From Pseudomonas argentinensis (GTDB taxonomy: Bacteria > Pseudomonadota > Gammaproteobacteria > Pseudomonadales > Pseudomonadaceae): a DNA stretch of 64,000 bases. Made by a program: the position numbers and the translations under genes. Positions 1 through 8,606 of the stretch are shown here, in pieces. A model generated the notes under the pieces. It had not been told where the DNA came from, did no database searches, and saw only the letters and a program-made list of their open reading frames with translations. Numbering within the stretch: position 1 is the stretch's first letter; every line of letters begins with the position of its first letter. The stretch is taken from positions 682,001 to 746,000 of the forward strand of contig NZ_CP056087.1 of assembly GCF_001839655.2 (NCBI RefSeq), written 5' to 3'.

Positions 1-204
1 TTTTGGGGTTTGAGTAACGCAGATCGAATGAGCGTTCCAGCGGCCTATCTCATACATGCCCCATCCGCCATTGTCCCAGGCATAAAAAGAGGTATGTGGT
101 AAGCCGTCTGACGCGAGATCAGGGTCAATGCACAAGACATAAGCGAGGTCGCCGTAGCGCACAGCCCCGCTGCGGTAACGGTAACCAACATCCTTGAACA
201 TCAT
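1..204 (-). CDS. Probable T6SS immunity protein, partial (runs off the window)
   Basis: The first 68 codons of a gene that continues beyond base 1. The start ATG (204-202) overlaps the stop of the upstream nuclease effector gene as ATGA, so translation is probably coupled. The visible peptide begins MMFKDVGYRYRSGAVRYGDL and is rich in aromatic residues and glycine, with no signal peptide, as expected for a cytoplasmic inhibitor. I do not recognise the family. The immunity role is inferred only from position: in P. aeruginosa the gene after the PAAR/GHH2 effector tse7 is its immunity gene tsi7. Codon use looks less GC-rich than the operon upstream, which is common in effector-immunity ends. 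Confidence 0.6.
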   Translation of the reverse strand, partial: MMFKDVGYRYRSGAVRYGDLAYVLCIDPDLASDGLPHTSFYAWDNGGWGMYEIGRWNAHSICVTQTPK

Positions 205-1418
205 CGTGTGATACTCCCTGGGTTATCTATTGATCGTTTGCCCTTGTCGTATTGCTGCCAAGCTTTCTCGGCAACCTTGCTTTCGGTTCTACCACTGGGT
301 GACGAGGGTATTTTCGTGTCTGGTTTCACGCCCACTTCTGGGCTGGAGTGGTAGGCATTGAGTTGTGACTCCAGGCACTTCTGATCGCACCCGCCCTGAA
401 AGACCATATTCACTGACGCGGCCCCGCATTCGGTGGCCTGGCGCAAGGTCCATGTACCGTCAGGAGCCAGTTTCTTTGCCCTGACGCCTTGGTAGGTATG
501 CATCAAACCGTGGGTCGCGGTCGTATTGTCAGGGCCTTCCGCGCATACGCAGGGTGCTCGATCAAGGTCATATTTCGAGTTCTTGAACTGTGCCCGCAAG
601 GAGCCACCTTCTTTGCGGGTACCTGGCTCAAGGAACGCCGAAGCCTCTATGAGGTGGTGGCCCGTTTGGCCAGGGCAACAGCCCGGCTGGCGGGTTTTGC
701 CGCGGCCTTTGGGTTTGTAGGGCGTTAGCATGCAGCGCCGAGCCTGCAGGCATTTGTTGGCTCGATTCTTACTAGCGAGTTGCTCGTAGGCGCTCTTGAG
801 CGATGCATTGGCCTGGGTTCTGGCCGCAGAGCCCTTGGCGGTAAGCGCCCGCGCTTTTTGGGCTTTCACCAGTTCCGTGGTAGGCGGGCATGGGTCCCCA
901 TCCCCATGAGGGGTGTATTCCTTACAGGCATCCTTCTCTTTCTTGATGTCTTCCTTGCATGGCCCTTCACCCTTGCTTACCGCCATCTGATCCAGATACG
1001 GCCAGGTCGGTGTATTCCCTGGAAACGACCCATGGTTATGGGTCGTCAAATCCATATGCCGCACCACGTTCTTGCCTTCGAACTTGACGTCCATCGACCA
1101 GGAGGTGAAGTACACCTTGCCCTTGATCTTGCCCGTGATGATGCCTTTCTTCGGCGCGCGGCCGGGTTCGTCGCCGTAGCTGGTCTTGTAGTAGCTCTTG
1201 TTCTTGAGCATCACTTCCTTGCGGGTGATGCGGATGGTGCGGGTGCCCTTGGTGGTGTCCTTGGACAGCCCGGTGTTGGGGTACGGGATCGGAATGCCCA
1301 GGGGCATGGGCGGCGTCTGCGGTGGGGTGAAGCAGACGTCGGGAAAGGCGGCGATGGACTTGCCGCTGGCCGCCTTGCAGGAAATCTCCCGGTTGTTGGC
1401 ATAGACCTCGTTGGCCAT
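201..1418 (-). CDS. PAAR-like (DUF4150) T6SS effector with C-terminal GHH2-type nuclease domain, Tse7-like
   Basis: 405 aa. Residues ~1-140 match the DUF4150 PAAR-like domain (start MANEVYANNREISCKAASGK; ends near the TTHNHGSFPGNT segment), which caps the VgrG spike. A lysine- and cysteine-rich linker follows. The C-terminal part (~245-400) carries a GHH motif (GHHLIEASAF) and a downstream THGLMHTYQGV segment, as in the Tox-GHH2 DNase family of contact-dependent toxins. The layout and neighbours match P. aeruginosa Tse7 (PA0099), a DNase delivered with VgrG1b. The start overlaps the previous gene as ATGA and the end overlaps the putative immunity gene the same way. The DNase activity is inferred from family membership. 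It is probably loaded on the VgrG of this operon and injected into competitor bacteria. Confidence 0.85.
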   Translation of the reverse strand: MANEVYANNREISCKAASGKSIAAFPDVCFTPPQTPPMPLGIPIPYPNTGLSKDTTKGTRTIRITRKEVMLKNKSYYKTSYGDEPGRAPKKGIITGKIKGKVYFTSWSMDVKFEGKNVVRHMDLTTHNHGSFPGNTPTWPYLDQMAVSKGEGPCKEDIKKEKDACKEYTPHGDGDPCPPTTELVKAQKARALTAKGSAARTQANASLKSAYEQLASKNRANKCLQARRCMLTPYKPKGRGKTRQPGCCPGQTGHHLIEASAFLEPGTRKEGGSLRAQFKNSKYDLDRAPCVCAEGPDNTTATHGLMHTYQGVRAKKLAPDGTWTLRQATECGAASVNMVFQGGCDQKCLESQLNAYHSSPEVGVKPDTKIPSSPSGRTESKVAEKAWQQYDKGKRSIDNPGSITR

Positions 1419-2455
1419 CAGGCGGCTCCTACCCGTTGATAACGTAGCAACGCCACGGCGCGTTCGCCGGCGTCGTTGCCCAGTTTATAGACGATGTTCG
1501 GGCCCAGGCTGTAGCCCTTGCGCGATGCGGCCAGAGCCACCGCCAGCATGGCCGGGCCGATGGCGGCGCCGCATTCGCCGATGCAGTCGGCGGGGTGCCA
1601 GATGTCGAACTCTTCCTTGACCACCCGCAGCGTGCGGCTCAGTGCCAGGGCGGCTTCCTTGAAGTAGTACTGCTCGCCGGAATTGTCGGTCAGGCGGTAG
1701 TCCATCTGCTCCATACGGCAGTTGCCATCCTTGAGCGCCTCCTGGGTGGCCTGCACCAGGCCGTCGGCGCGCAGCGGCATGTCGTCGGCTTCCACGGTGG
1801 CCTTCTCGACGCCAAAGCCCAGCCCGAAGCAGATCAGCTGTTCGGCATCCTGGCGCACCGGCGCACCGACGACCACCGCCGCTGCGCCTTCGCCCGGAAT
1901 GAAACCGTTGGAGTGGCGGCTGGTCAGCAGCCGCTGGCGCTGTTCGAAGGCGGACAGGGTGGCGGCGTTGAGAAAGGAGTCGACCCCGGCGATCAGCACG
2001 TGGCGATGGCCGCCTTCGTGGATCAGCCGGCGCGCATTGAGCAACGCCACCCCGGCACTGACCCGACCCCGCGGGATCAGCGTGGAGGCGTCATGAAAGC
2101 GCACGCCCAGCTCGCGCTCGATATCGCGCAGCAGGCTGTTGTCCAGGCCGTCGCAACGCCCTGGGCGCTCCAGTTCAGCAACGCCGAGCAGCAGCGGCGT
2201 GGCGGCGCAATCGATGCCCGGCACGGCCGCCAGGCTTTCGGCGATGGCACGGGCCGCCATCTTCATCAGCTTGGCTCGGCCGCGCCACGGCTCTTCCAGC
2301 GGCACGCTGGCTGCCACCTGCCACTCGCCGCCGCCATCGATGAAGCGGGTTTCCTGGAAATTGTCGAGGGCGCAGCGGATTGCCGCGCAACTGGCCGGCG
2401 CGCTCAGGCCCACGGCGCTGAGCATGCCGCTGGAGAGGATGCTGAGGGCGCTCAT
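1418..2455 (-). CDS. Ketosynthase-fold protein of T6SS vgrG operons (PA0098-like), probably inactive
   Basis: 345 aa with beta-ketoacyl synthase/thiolase-like fold signatures: HVLIAGVDSFLN and the glycine-rich GFIPGEGAAAVVV segment correspond to FabF's AGGAE and GFVLGDGAG regions. No catalytic residue is where it should be. The nucleophile-elbow cysteine region reads IPRGRVSAGVALL (no Cys), the first His loop reads LTDNSGEQYY (no HGT), and the second reads ECGAAIGP (no GH). It is therefore probably a non-catalytic scaffold or chaperone for effector loading. It overlaps both neighbours by 4 bases (ATGA), so it belongs to the vgrG-effector operon. The equivalent PAO1 gene lies between the DUF2169 gene and tse7. 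Confidence 0.8.
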   Translation of the reverse strand: MSALSILSSGMLSAVGLSAPASCAAIRCALDNFQETRFIDGGGEWQVAASVPLEEPWRGRAKLMKMAARAIAESLAAVPGIDCAATPLLLGVAELERPGRCDGLDNSLLRDIERELGVRFHDASTLIPRGRVSAGVALLNARRLIHEGGHRHVLIAGVDSFLNAATLSAFEQRQRLLTSRHSNGFIPGEGAAAVVVGAPVRQDAEQLICFGLGFGVEKATVEADDMPLRADGLVQATQEALKDGNCRMEQMDYRLTDNSGEQYYFKEAALALSRTLRVVKEEFDIWHPADCIGECGAAIGPAMLAVALAASRKGYSLGPNIVYKLGNDAGERAVALLRYQRVGAA

Positions 2456-3564
2456 GACAGGTCATCCTCAGTCGAGCGGCTGCGGCTCAGGGCGGCCAGC
2501 GACGGGTAGTAGTCCTTGCCCAGTTCGCGGGCGCGCCACCAGCCCCGGGACTTCTCACCCACCAGCACCTGGGCGATCTCGAACAGGCTGCGCTTGAGCG
2601 GGCGGCGCGTGCGCCAGGTGATTTCCACCTGGTTGGCGTCGGTGTCGATCAGCAGGGTGTCGATCACCGCCAGCGCCGTTTCATGGCCGCCGGCGCTGAG
2701 AAAATAGGTCACCGGCATGGGCATGCTGGGCACCCGGAAGCCGGCGCGCTCGGTGGGCAGCAGGCCGAGCAGGAAGACCTCTTCGCCACCTTTGAGGTGG
2801 TCGGTCTGCTGATCGGCCGGGGCCGCCTGGAAGTAGCGCTCGTCGAAGTCCCGGGGCAGGAAGGGAAACTGTTCGTCCTGCCAGGCCTGATCGTAGGTGC
2901 CGGCGAAGCCGACGCGCGCCTGCCAGTGCTTGCCCAGCGGGCCCAGGGCCATGGGTTCGAAATCACCATGGGGTGCATCCACGGGCTGGCCGAGCTTTTC
3001 GGTGCTGGGCATCGGCATGCCGACCACGGTACCGCCGCTCAGGCTGCGCGGGTACCAGCCCTGGCCGGCCGGGTTGCGCAGGTTGCACAGCAGCTGCTCG
3101 GGGTTGCCCGGCGCCGGGTGGCTGCCGCCGAAGGCGCTGGCGTAGGAAATATCCTGGCGCACGAAGGGCTGTGGCGCGCCGGCGCTGGTACCCAGGGCGC
3201 CGGGCTGCCAGTGGCGTGGGCCGAACACGCTGAACGCCTTGCTGACCCGGCCGACGCGGATGCCCACGGTCAACTGGCTGACCGGACGCCCGCCCGGTGC
3301 GTGGGCGCTACCACTGACCAGCACGTCGCAGTAAGGCTTGAACGGCGCGAAGTCGAACTCGCGCAGTGGCGCCGAGAGTGCCGGGTCACCGACGAAGGTG
3401 TCGCTCATCAGCAGCGGCTGCTGCTCATCGAGCAGGCGCGCCACGCTGCCGTCCACCGGCAGGCTGAAGGTGCCCTTGACGATGACCACCAGGTATTCGC
3501 GGCCATCGGCGTCCAGGCCCTGGTTGTAGGCGGCCACCATCCGGGTGGCATTGAGCAGTTCCAT
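2452..3564 (-). CDS. DUF2169 T6SS adaptor-like protein (PA0097-like)
   Basis: 370 aa, soluble, no signal peptide. The N-terminus (MELLNATRMVAAYNQGLDAD) and conserved blocks such as VVIVKGTFSLPVDG and DISYASAFGG are typical of DUF2169, a family found almost only beside vgrG and PAAR effector genes. Members are thought to help load PAAR effectors onto VgrG, much as DUF4123 and DUF1795 chaperones do; that is known for relatives and inferred here. The stop overlaps the ketosynthase-like gene by ATGA, and the start lies 11 bases after the DUF6484 gene, so all are translated from one message. Confidence 0.85.
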   Translation of the reverse strand: MELLNATRMVAAYNQGLDADGREYLVVIVKGTFSLPVDGSVARLLDEQQPLLMSDTFVGDPALSAPLREFDFAPFKPYCDVLVSGSAHAPGGRPVSQLTVGIRVGRVSKAFSVFGPRHWQPGALGTSAGAPQPFVRQDISYASAFGGSHPAPGNPEQLLCNLRNPAGQGWYPRSLSGGTVVGMPMPSTEKLGQPVDAPHGDFEPMALGPLGKHWQARVGFAGTYDQAWQDEQFPFLPRDFDERYFQAAPADQQTDHLKGGEEVFLLGLLPTERAGFRVPSMPMPVTYFLSAGGHETALAVIDTLLIDTDANQVEITWRTRRPLKRSLFEIAQVLVGEKSRGWWRARELGKDYYPSLAALSRSRSTEDDLS

Positions 3565-3575
3565 GGGGCGGCTTC

Positions 3576-4028
3576 TTAGTTGATTTGCACCGAACCGCCC
3601 TTGATGCGGTTCACGCCGCTGGAGCGGCTGGACAGGTAGGCGCCCTTGACCAGCACCTTGCCTTCGCGAGTCAGGGTGATGCTGGCCTTGCCGCAGCGCA
3701 GCACGATCTCGCGCTCGGCGCTGAATTCCAGGCGTTCGCCGTCCATATGTGCCACGGCCGCTGGAGCAGTGACCGGCGCCTGTGGCAGGCGCTGGATGCG
3801 GCCGATCACCAGGGGCTGGCTCGGGTCGCCGCCGACGAACATCAGGGCCACCTGAGCGCCGATGTCCTCGCGGCTGAGGGCCGTGGTGGTGGTCGCGGCG
3901 ATGCCGGTCTCCGACGGGCAGCCGGGGAAGGCCACCACCGGGCTTGCGGCCTGCGGCACATCGAGCAGTACGCCGATGACCACGCCGTCCAGGCGAGTGG
4001 CGGCGGGAGTGTGGTGCTGGACAGTCAT
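3576..4028 (-). CDS. DUF6484 domain protein of the vgrG operon (PA0096-like)
   Basis: 150 aa. It resembles the OB-fold/spike portion of gp5-type proteins. An early VVIGVLLDVP...VAFPGCPSETG segment and a central VALMFVGGDPSQPLVIGRI strand pair resemble VgrG's 'DPDRPIITGRV' module. The C-terminal half (SITLTREGKVLVKGAYLSSR) is beta-strand rich and ends in a polar strand. It lies 25 bases downstream of vgrG and 11 bases before the DUF2169 gene. Its function is not known; it may act as an accessory or adaptor piece of the VgrG spike assembly. I am confident it is a real member of this operon, less so about its role. Confidence 0.8.
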   Translation of the reverse strand: MTVQHHTPAATRLDGVVIGVLLDVPQAASPVVAFPGCPSETGIAATTTTALSREDIGAQVALMFVGGDPSQPLVIGRIQRLPQAPVTAPAAVAHMDGERLEFSAEREIVLRCGKASITLTREGKVLVKGAYLSSRSSGVNRIKGGSVQIN

Positions 4029-4053
4029 GGGAGCTCCTGGCGGTGATCGCTGC

Positions 4054-6279
4054 CTAGTTCTGCAGGATTTTCTGGCCTTTCATCACGATGTTCTTGGCGG
4101 CCTTGACGTTGATCGCCCCGGAGCCGTCGATGCTGATGTTCTTGCCACGAATGGCGATGGTGCCGTCCTTCTTCATGGTGATGCTGGCGGCGCCGGTCTG
4201 CAGGGTGATCGAATCGCCGGCCTTGAGCACGAAGTGTTTGCCGACGTTGAGGGTGTCGTCCTTGCCGATACGGGTGTTGCGTTCGCCGCGCACGTAGCGC
4301 GACTCGCTGCCGCCGACGGCGGTGGTCTGGTTGGCGCCGATGAACACGCTCTCGTTGGCGGTGACCAGCTCGGTGCGATCGGCGCCGATGGTGATGCGCT
4401 CGTTGTTGCCCACGCTTTCGGTACGGTTGGCGCCGATGCTGATGGTTTCGTTGCTGCCCACGCTCTCGGTGCGGTTGGCGCCGATGCTGATGGTCTCGTT
4501 GCTGCCCACGCTCTCGGTACGGTTGGCACCAATGCGGATCGATTCGTTGCTGCCGACTTTCTCGGTGCGGTTCACGCCGATGGTGATGGACTCGTTGTTG
4601 CCGACCTGTTCGGTACGGTCGACGCCGATGGTGATGGTCTCGTTGTTGTCCACCGTCTCGGTGCGATCATGTTTGACGTGCACCCTCTCGTCGTTGTCAA
4701 TGGTCTTGCTGCGGTCGTGGCCGACCCAGTGGGTCTCGTCGTTCTCGACCTCGATGTCCTGGTTCTTCTCGGCATGGATGAACAGTTGCTCTTCGCCCTT
4801 CTTGTCCTCCATGCGGATCTCGTTGAAGTTCGCCGGCGTGCCGCCCTTGCTCGAACGGCTCTTGGTGCCGCTCTGGGTGGCATTGGCGGGCAGGTCGTAG
4901 GGCACCGTCTGCTCGGCGTTGTAGACGCGACCGGTGATGATCGGCCGGTCGGGGTCGCCTTCCAGGAAGCTGACGATGACCTCCTGGCCAATACGCGGGA
5001 TCTGGATAGAGCCCCAGTTCTTGCCGGCCCAGTTCTGCGACACGCGAATCCAGCAGGAGCTGTTCTCGTTGGACTGGTCGTGGCGGTCCCAGTAGAAGTG
5101 CACCTTCACGCGGCCGTACTGATCGGTCCAGATTTCCTCGCCCTTGGGGCCGACCACCATGGCCGTCTGCGGGCCCTGTACGATGGGCTGCACGGTCCGC
5201 GGCAGCGGGCGGAACACCTGGCTGGCATCGATGCAGGTCAGGCTACTGTCGAACTGGAAGCTCTCGCTGCCGCGGCCGCTCTCGTAGAGGTCCTGGGTGA
5301 TGGTGTATTCGGCGTCGACGATCAGGTATTCGCGGTTCTGGTCGTCGCGCGGGTAATCGGTGAGGCTGAACAGGTGGCCGCTGCCCAGGCCGCGGGCATT
5401 GCCCTTGAGGCGGATCTGCTCGTACTGCGCCTGAATCGCCTCGATGCGATTGCGCGCGTACTGCTCGCCGTCCTTGCTCTGCACGTATTCGCCCGGGTAG
5501 TCGTACAGCGGATAGTCGGCGTTGGCGTGCTCGCGGGCGATGCTGGAGCGTACTTCCAGGCGCGCGCTGGGGCGCTGGAAGTCGTAATCGTTGAGCGCCA
5601 GGGAGCCAGGCTGCACTTCGTGGGCCAGGTGCCAGTCGTGAATGTGGTCGCGCTCGCGCATCTGGTCGTCGAGCGGGTAGAAGGGCACGCGCCCGTAACC
5701 GGGCGCCGTGCTGTGGGCGCCGTAGGCGTCGCAGAGCACCAGCACGTGGCGCTCCTGCTCGTGGCGAAAGTAGTAATAGATGCCTTCCTGCTCCATCAGC
5801 CGGCTGACGAAATCGAAGCTGGTCTCGCGGTACTGCACGCAGTAGTCCCACTCGCGGTAGGAGCGGGTGAGGGCGTCCTCGAAGTCGGAGAAACCCAGGT
5901 CGCGGAACACCTGCTTGACGATGTCCGGCACCGTCTTGCCCTGGAAGATGCGGCAATCGGAAGTGCGCGACAGCAACCACAGCCAGGGCTTGAGGGTGAC
6001 CTGGTAGCTGGCGAACTGGCCACGGTGGGCGGTCTGGCTGCAGCGCGCGACGATGCCGTGGAAGTAGCGGTCGCTGCCGTCGGCCAATTGCACCGCCAGG
6101 CCCATGGGTTTGCCGAGCAGGGCATTGAGTTTCAGCGAGGAGTTTTCCGAGGCCAGGCTCAGCTCGTAGTGGAACAGGCGGCCCAGGGACTCGCTGCCGG
6201 CCAGGCGCTCCATCACCAGCGCATTGTCGCCGAGCGGGCTATTGACCTTGGCCATGCGCGACTGTTGTGTGATTGCCAT
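4054..6279 (-). CDS. vgrG: Type VI secretion tip protein VgrG (VgrG1b-like)
   Basis: 741 aa. The gp27-like domain (~1-360) contains the EGIYYYFRHEQ block. The gp5 OB domain (~385-470) contains QYGRVKVHFYWDR and WAGKNWGSIQIPRIGQEVIV, and is followed by DPDRPIITGRVYN. The C-terminus is a long beta-helix needle built of NE(S/T)I.IG..RTE repeats, ending KNIVMKGQKILQN, with no extra enzymatic domain. I start at 6279 (MAITQQSRMAK) because AGGGA lies about 8 bases upstream; a longer frame back to 6453 has no family support. This is the first gene of the effector operon, and it trimerises to form the puncturing spike on the Hcp tube. The cargo is the PAAR/GHH2 effector encoded four genes downstream. 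Confidence 0.95.
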   Translation of the reverse strand: MAITQQSRMAKVNSPLGDNALVMERLAGSESLGRLFHYELSLASENSSLKLNALLGKPMGLAVQLADGSDRYFHGIVARCSQTAHRGQFASYQVTLKPWLWLLSRTSDCRIFQGKTVPDIVKQVFRDLGFSDFEDALTRSYREWDYCVQYRETSFDFVSRLMEQEGIYYYFRHEQERHVLVLCDAYGAHSTAPGYGRVPFYPLDDQMRERDHIHDWHLAHEVQPGSLALNDYDFQRPSARLEVRSSIAREHANADYPLYDYPGEYVQSKDGEQYARNRIEAIQAQYEQIRLKGNARGLGSGHLFSLTDYPRDDQNREYLIVDAEYTITQDLYESGRGSESFQFDSSLTCIDASQVFRPLPRTVQPIVQGPQTAMVVGPKGEEIWTDQYGRVKVHFYWDRHDQSNENSSCWIRVSQNWAGKNWGSIQIPRIGQEVIVSFLEGDPDRPIITGRVYNAEQTVPYDLPANATQSGTKSRSSKGGTPANFNEIRMEDKKGEEQLFIHAEKNQDIEVENDETHWVGHDRSKTIDNDERVHVKHDRTETVDNNETITIGVDRTEQVGNNESITIGVNRTEKVGSNESIRIGANRTESVGSNETISIGANRTESVGSNETISIGANRTESVGNNERITIGADRTELVTANESVFIGANQTTAVGGSESRYVRGERNTRIGKDDTLNVGKHFVLKAGDSITLQTGAASITMKKDGTIAIRGKNISIDGSGAINVKAAKNIVMKGQKILQN
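4320..4665 (-). repeat. In-frame ~42-bp tandem repeats encoding the VgrG needle
   Basis: About eight tandem copies of a 42-base unit encode 14-residue repeats of the type VGSNETISIGANRTES. Neighbouring units in the middle (about 4420-4545) are almost identical at DNA level, which suggests recent duplication or gene conversion. Copy number may therefore vary between strains and change needle length. Confidence 0.85.
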
Positions 6280-6560
6280 GTGCGTATCCCTGCGATGCCA
6301 TCCTGTGCCAAAGATAACCGGGAACAGGGTTACCTGCTGAGACGCCGTTTGGAATGTGCGCTCAAATAGGCGGGTCTGTCGAAAATCTCGATGGGCCGAG
6401 ACGACCGTGGCGTGCCGCCAGGCTGCTCGGCGAAGCTGCCAAAGGTGGCGCAAGCCCTATGAGGTTGTCCAGTAATGGCAAGGCGCCACATCCCATCGCG
6501 CGGCTTGCGGGCGCTGGCGCCTGGCCCTAAGGTGCGCCTTTCGCACCTGGCGCCCTGTCG

Positions 6561-7220
6561 ATGAATCTGGACTGCTTTGCCCCCTACGCCGAGCTTGCCG
6601 GTGAGCTGCTCTCGCGTTGCGCACCGTCGAGCGACGACGGCGCCCATGACCTGTCGCACCTGCGGCGGGTATGGGTCAACGCTCGGCAGCTACAGCGTGA
6701 GGAGGGCGGCGACCTCGAGCTGTTGCTGGCGGCCGTGCTGCTGCATGATTGCGTGGCGGTGGAAAAGGATTCGCCCCTGCGTTCCAGCGCTTCGCGGCTG
6801 TCCGCCGCTCATGCCGGCGAGGTGCTCGCTGGCCTCGGTTGGCAGGCTGAACGTATCGCCACCGTGTGCCACGCCATCGAGGCGCACAGTTTTTCCGCCG
6901 CCATCACGCCGACCAGCCTGGAGGCGCGCATCCTGCAGGACGCCGACCGCCTGGATGCCATCGGCCTGATCGGCGTGGCGCGCTGTTTTCATGTGTCCGG
7001 GCGGCTGGGCAGCGCGCTCTACGACGCCGAGGATATCGATGCCCGGCAGCGCCCGCTGGATGATCAGCGCTTCGCCCTGGATCATTTCCACACCAAGCTG
7101 CTGGGTCTGGCGTCTGGCTTTCAGACTGCGGCTGGCGCGCGTCTGGCGCGGCAGCGGCATGGGCGAATGGTCGCCTTCCTCGACGCCTTTCGCGACGAAA
7201 CCCAGTCCTTCGAGCAGTAG
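6561..7220 (+). CDS. HD-domain phosphohydrolase, YedJ-like
   Basis: 219 aa with the HD-superfamily metal motifs in order: HDLSHLRRVW (~29-38), LLHD (~60), AIEAHSFSA (~104-112) and DADRLDAIG (~127-135). These match the YedJ group of HD hydrolases, which bind divalent metal and act on nucleotide-type phosphates; the substrate is unknown. There is no strong ribosome site before the ATG, so the start is moderately certain. The gene ends 8 bases before solA on the same strand and is likely cotranscribed with it. It is divergent from vgrG, with 281 bases between the two starts. Confidence 0.85.
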   Translation: MNLDCFAPYAELAGELLSRCAPSSDDGAHDLSHLRRVWVNARQLQREEGGDLELLLAAVLLHDCVAVEKDSPLRSSASRLSAAHAGEVLAGLGWQAERIATVCHAIEAHSFSAAITPTSLEARILQDADRLDAIGLIGVARCFHVSGRLGSALYDAEDIDARQRPLDDQRFALDHFHTKLLGLASGFQTAAGARLARQRHGRMVAFLDAFRDETQSFEQ

Positions 7221-7228
7221 AGAACCCC

Positions 7229-8395
7229 ATGCACCATGACGTAATCGTGATCGGCCTGGGCGCCATGGGCGCCGCCACCCTCTATCAGCTGGCCAGGCGC
7301 GGTGTGCGCGTGGTCGGCGTGGACCGTTACGCGCCGCCCCATGACCAGGGCTCCAGCCATGGCGACACGCGCATCACCCGCCAGGCGGTGGGCGAGGGCG
7401 CCGCCTATGTGCCGCTGGCGCTCAACTCCCAGCGTATCTGGCGTGAACTGGAGGCGCAGAGCGGCGAAGCGCTGTTCGAGGCCTGCGGCATGCTGATGCT
7501 CAGTAGCAGCCAGGAGCCGACCCGCGGCCATGGCACGGCGGACTTTGGCGGCGAAACGGCGGCCCTGGCCGCGCACTTTGGCATCCAGCACAGCCTGTTG
7601 GATGCCGCCGCCATCCGCCAGCGTTTCCCGCAGTTCGGCGGCTTTGGCGACCAGGCCACCGGCTATTACGAGCCGGGCGCCGGTTACGTACGCCCCGAGC
7701 GGGCCATCGAGGTCCAGCTGAGGCTGGCCGAGGCGCGGGGCGCGGTCTTGCACACCGACACGCCGGTCGAGGCTATCGAGTCGGATGCCGGAGGTGTTCG
7801 GGTGCGCACGGGCAGCGGCACGCTCACGGCGGACAAGGCCATCGTCTGCGCCGGCATGTGGACGGGCAAGCTGCTCGGTGCGTCGCTCGACGGTTTGCTC
7901 AAGGTCTGTCGCCAGCAACTGGTGTGGTTCGAACTCGACGAACCCGGGCGCTTTGCCGCCGACTCGCCGGTGTACATCCTGCTGCACGGCGCGGCCGATA
8001 CCGACAGCTGCTACGGTTTCCCGCCGCTGCCGGGCGAGAACGCGATCAAGATCGCCACCGAGCAATATCTTGAAGGCTGTGATCCGGATGCCGTGGACCG
8101 CCACGTAAGCCAGGCCGATATCGACGCCCTGTACGACGCCCATGTGGCCGGCCGGCTGCTCGGCGTTTCCCGGCGGGTACTGAAGTCCAAGGTGTGCACC
8201 TACACCATCACCCCGGACTTCAACTTCATCATCGACGCCCATCCGCAGATGGCCAACGTGACCCTGGTGTCGGCCTGCTCGGGGCATGGCTTCAAGCATT
8301 CCGCCGGCATCGGCGAAGCGCTGGCCATGCACCACTGCAATGAGACCGGCGCGGCTGGCCTGTCGGCGTTTTCGCTGGCGCGCTTCAGATCGTAG
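7229..8395 (+). CDS. solA: N-methyl-L-tryptophan oxidase / monomeric sarcosine oxidase-like flavoenzyme
   Basis: 388 aa, the usual length for MTOX/SoxA. The N-terminal Rossmann motif is VIVIGLGAMGAATLYQLAR, followed by the HDQGSSHGDTRITRQ block that contacts the flavin. Near the C-terminus, VSACSGHGFKHSAGIGEALA holds the cysteine that binds FAD covalently in this family. The enzyme oxidatively demethylates N-methyl amino acids, giving formaldehyde and hydrogen peroxide; N-methyltryptophan is the E. coli substrate and the actual one here is not shown by sequence. It lies 8 bases after the HD gene. Confidence 0.88.
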   Translation: MHHDVIVIGLGAMGAATLYQLARRGVRVVGVDRYAPPHDQGSSHGDTRITRQAVGEGAAYVPLALNSQRIWRELEAQSGEALFEACGMLMLSSSQEPTRGHGTADFGGETAALAAHFGIQHSLLDAAAIRQRFPQFGGFGDQATGYYEPGAGYVRPERAIEVQLRLAEARGAVLHTDTPVEAIESDAGGVRVRTGSGTLTADKAIVCAGMWTGKLLGASLDGLLKVCRQQLVWFELDEPGRFAADSPVYILLHGAADTDSCYGFPPLPGENAIKIATEQYLEGCDPDAVDRHVSQADIDALYDAHVAGRLLGVSRRVLKSKVCTYTITPDFNFIIDAHPQMANVTLVSACSGHGFKHSAGIGEALAMHHCNETGAAGLSAFSLARFRS

Positions 8396-8448
8396 CCTGC
8401 TCGGGAGCTACTGACGAATAGGCGGAAGCAAGGCAAGAGCGGACATTG

Positions 8449-8539
8449 AGCTTCAAGCCGCAAGCCTCAAGCTGCAAGAAGAAGCTGGAGCAATGCGGAC
8501 TGCTTTTAACTTGTAGCTTGGGGCTTGCAGCTTGCGGCT
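8449..8539. repeat. Imperfect inverted repeat built of CAAGC(T/C) units
   Basis: The left arm (8449-8478) consists of CTTCAAGCCGCAAGCCTCAA-type units. The right arm (8510-8539) is its imperfect reverse complement (TTGTAGCTTGGGGCTTGCAG type). Repeats of this kind recur between Pseudomonas genes. The 31-base spacer is AT-richer. It may act as a transcription end for the two convergent genes. Confidence 0.7.
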
Positions 8540-8606
8540 GCTCCCGCCACTTTGCGGCCACCGCTGCCCATGTGTCGGCTAAAGATCATTGGCATTCAGC
8601 CAGGCC

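Noticed and set aside
4320..4665. Tandem repeat as a CRISPR or VNTR outside genes
   Set aside because: The 42-base repeats are in frame in VgrG and encode the known beta-helix pattern.
3862..6369. Plus-strand open frame of 835 codons opposite vgrG
   Set aside because: An Ala/Val/Asp-rich antisense shadow created by the VgrG repeats and high GC; no family features and no ribosome site.
6280..6453. Longer VgrG start at 6453
   Set aside because: The extra 58 residues are not VgrG-like, and the ATG at 6279 has a good ribosome site.
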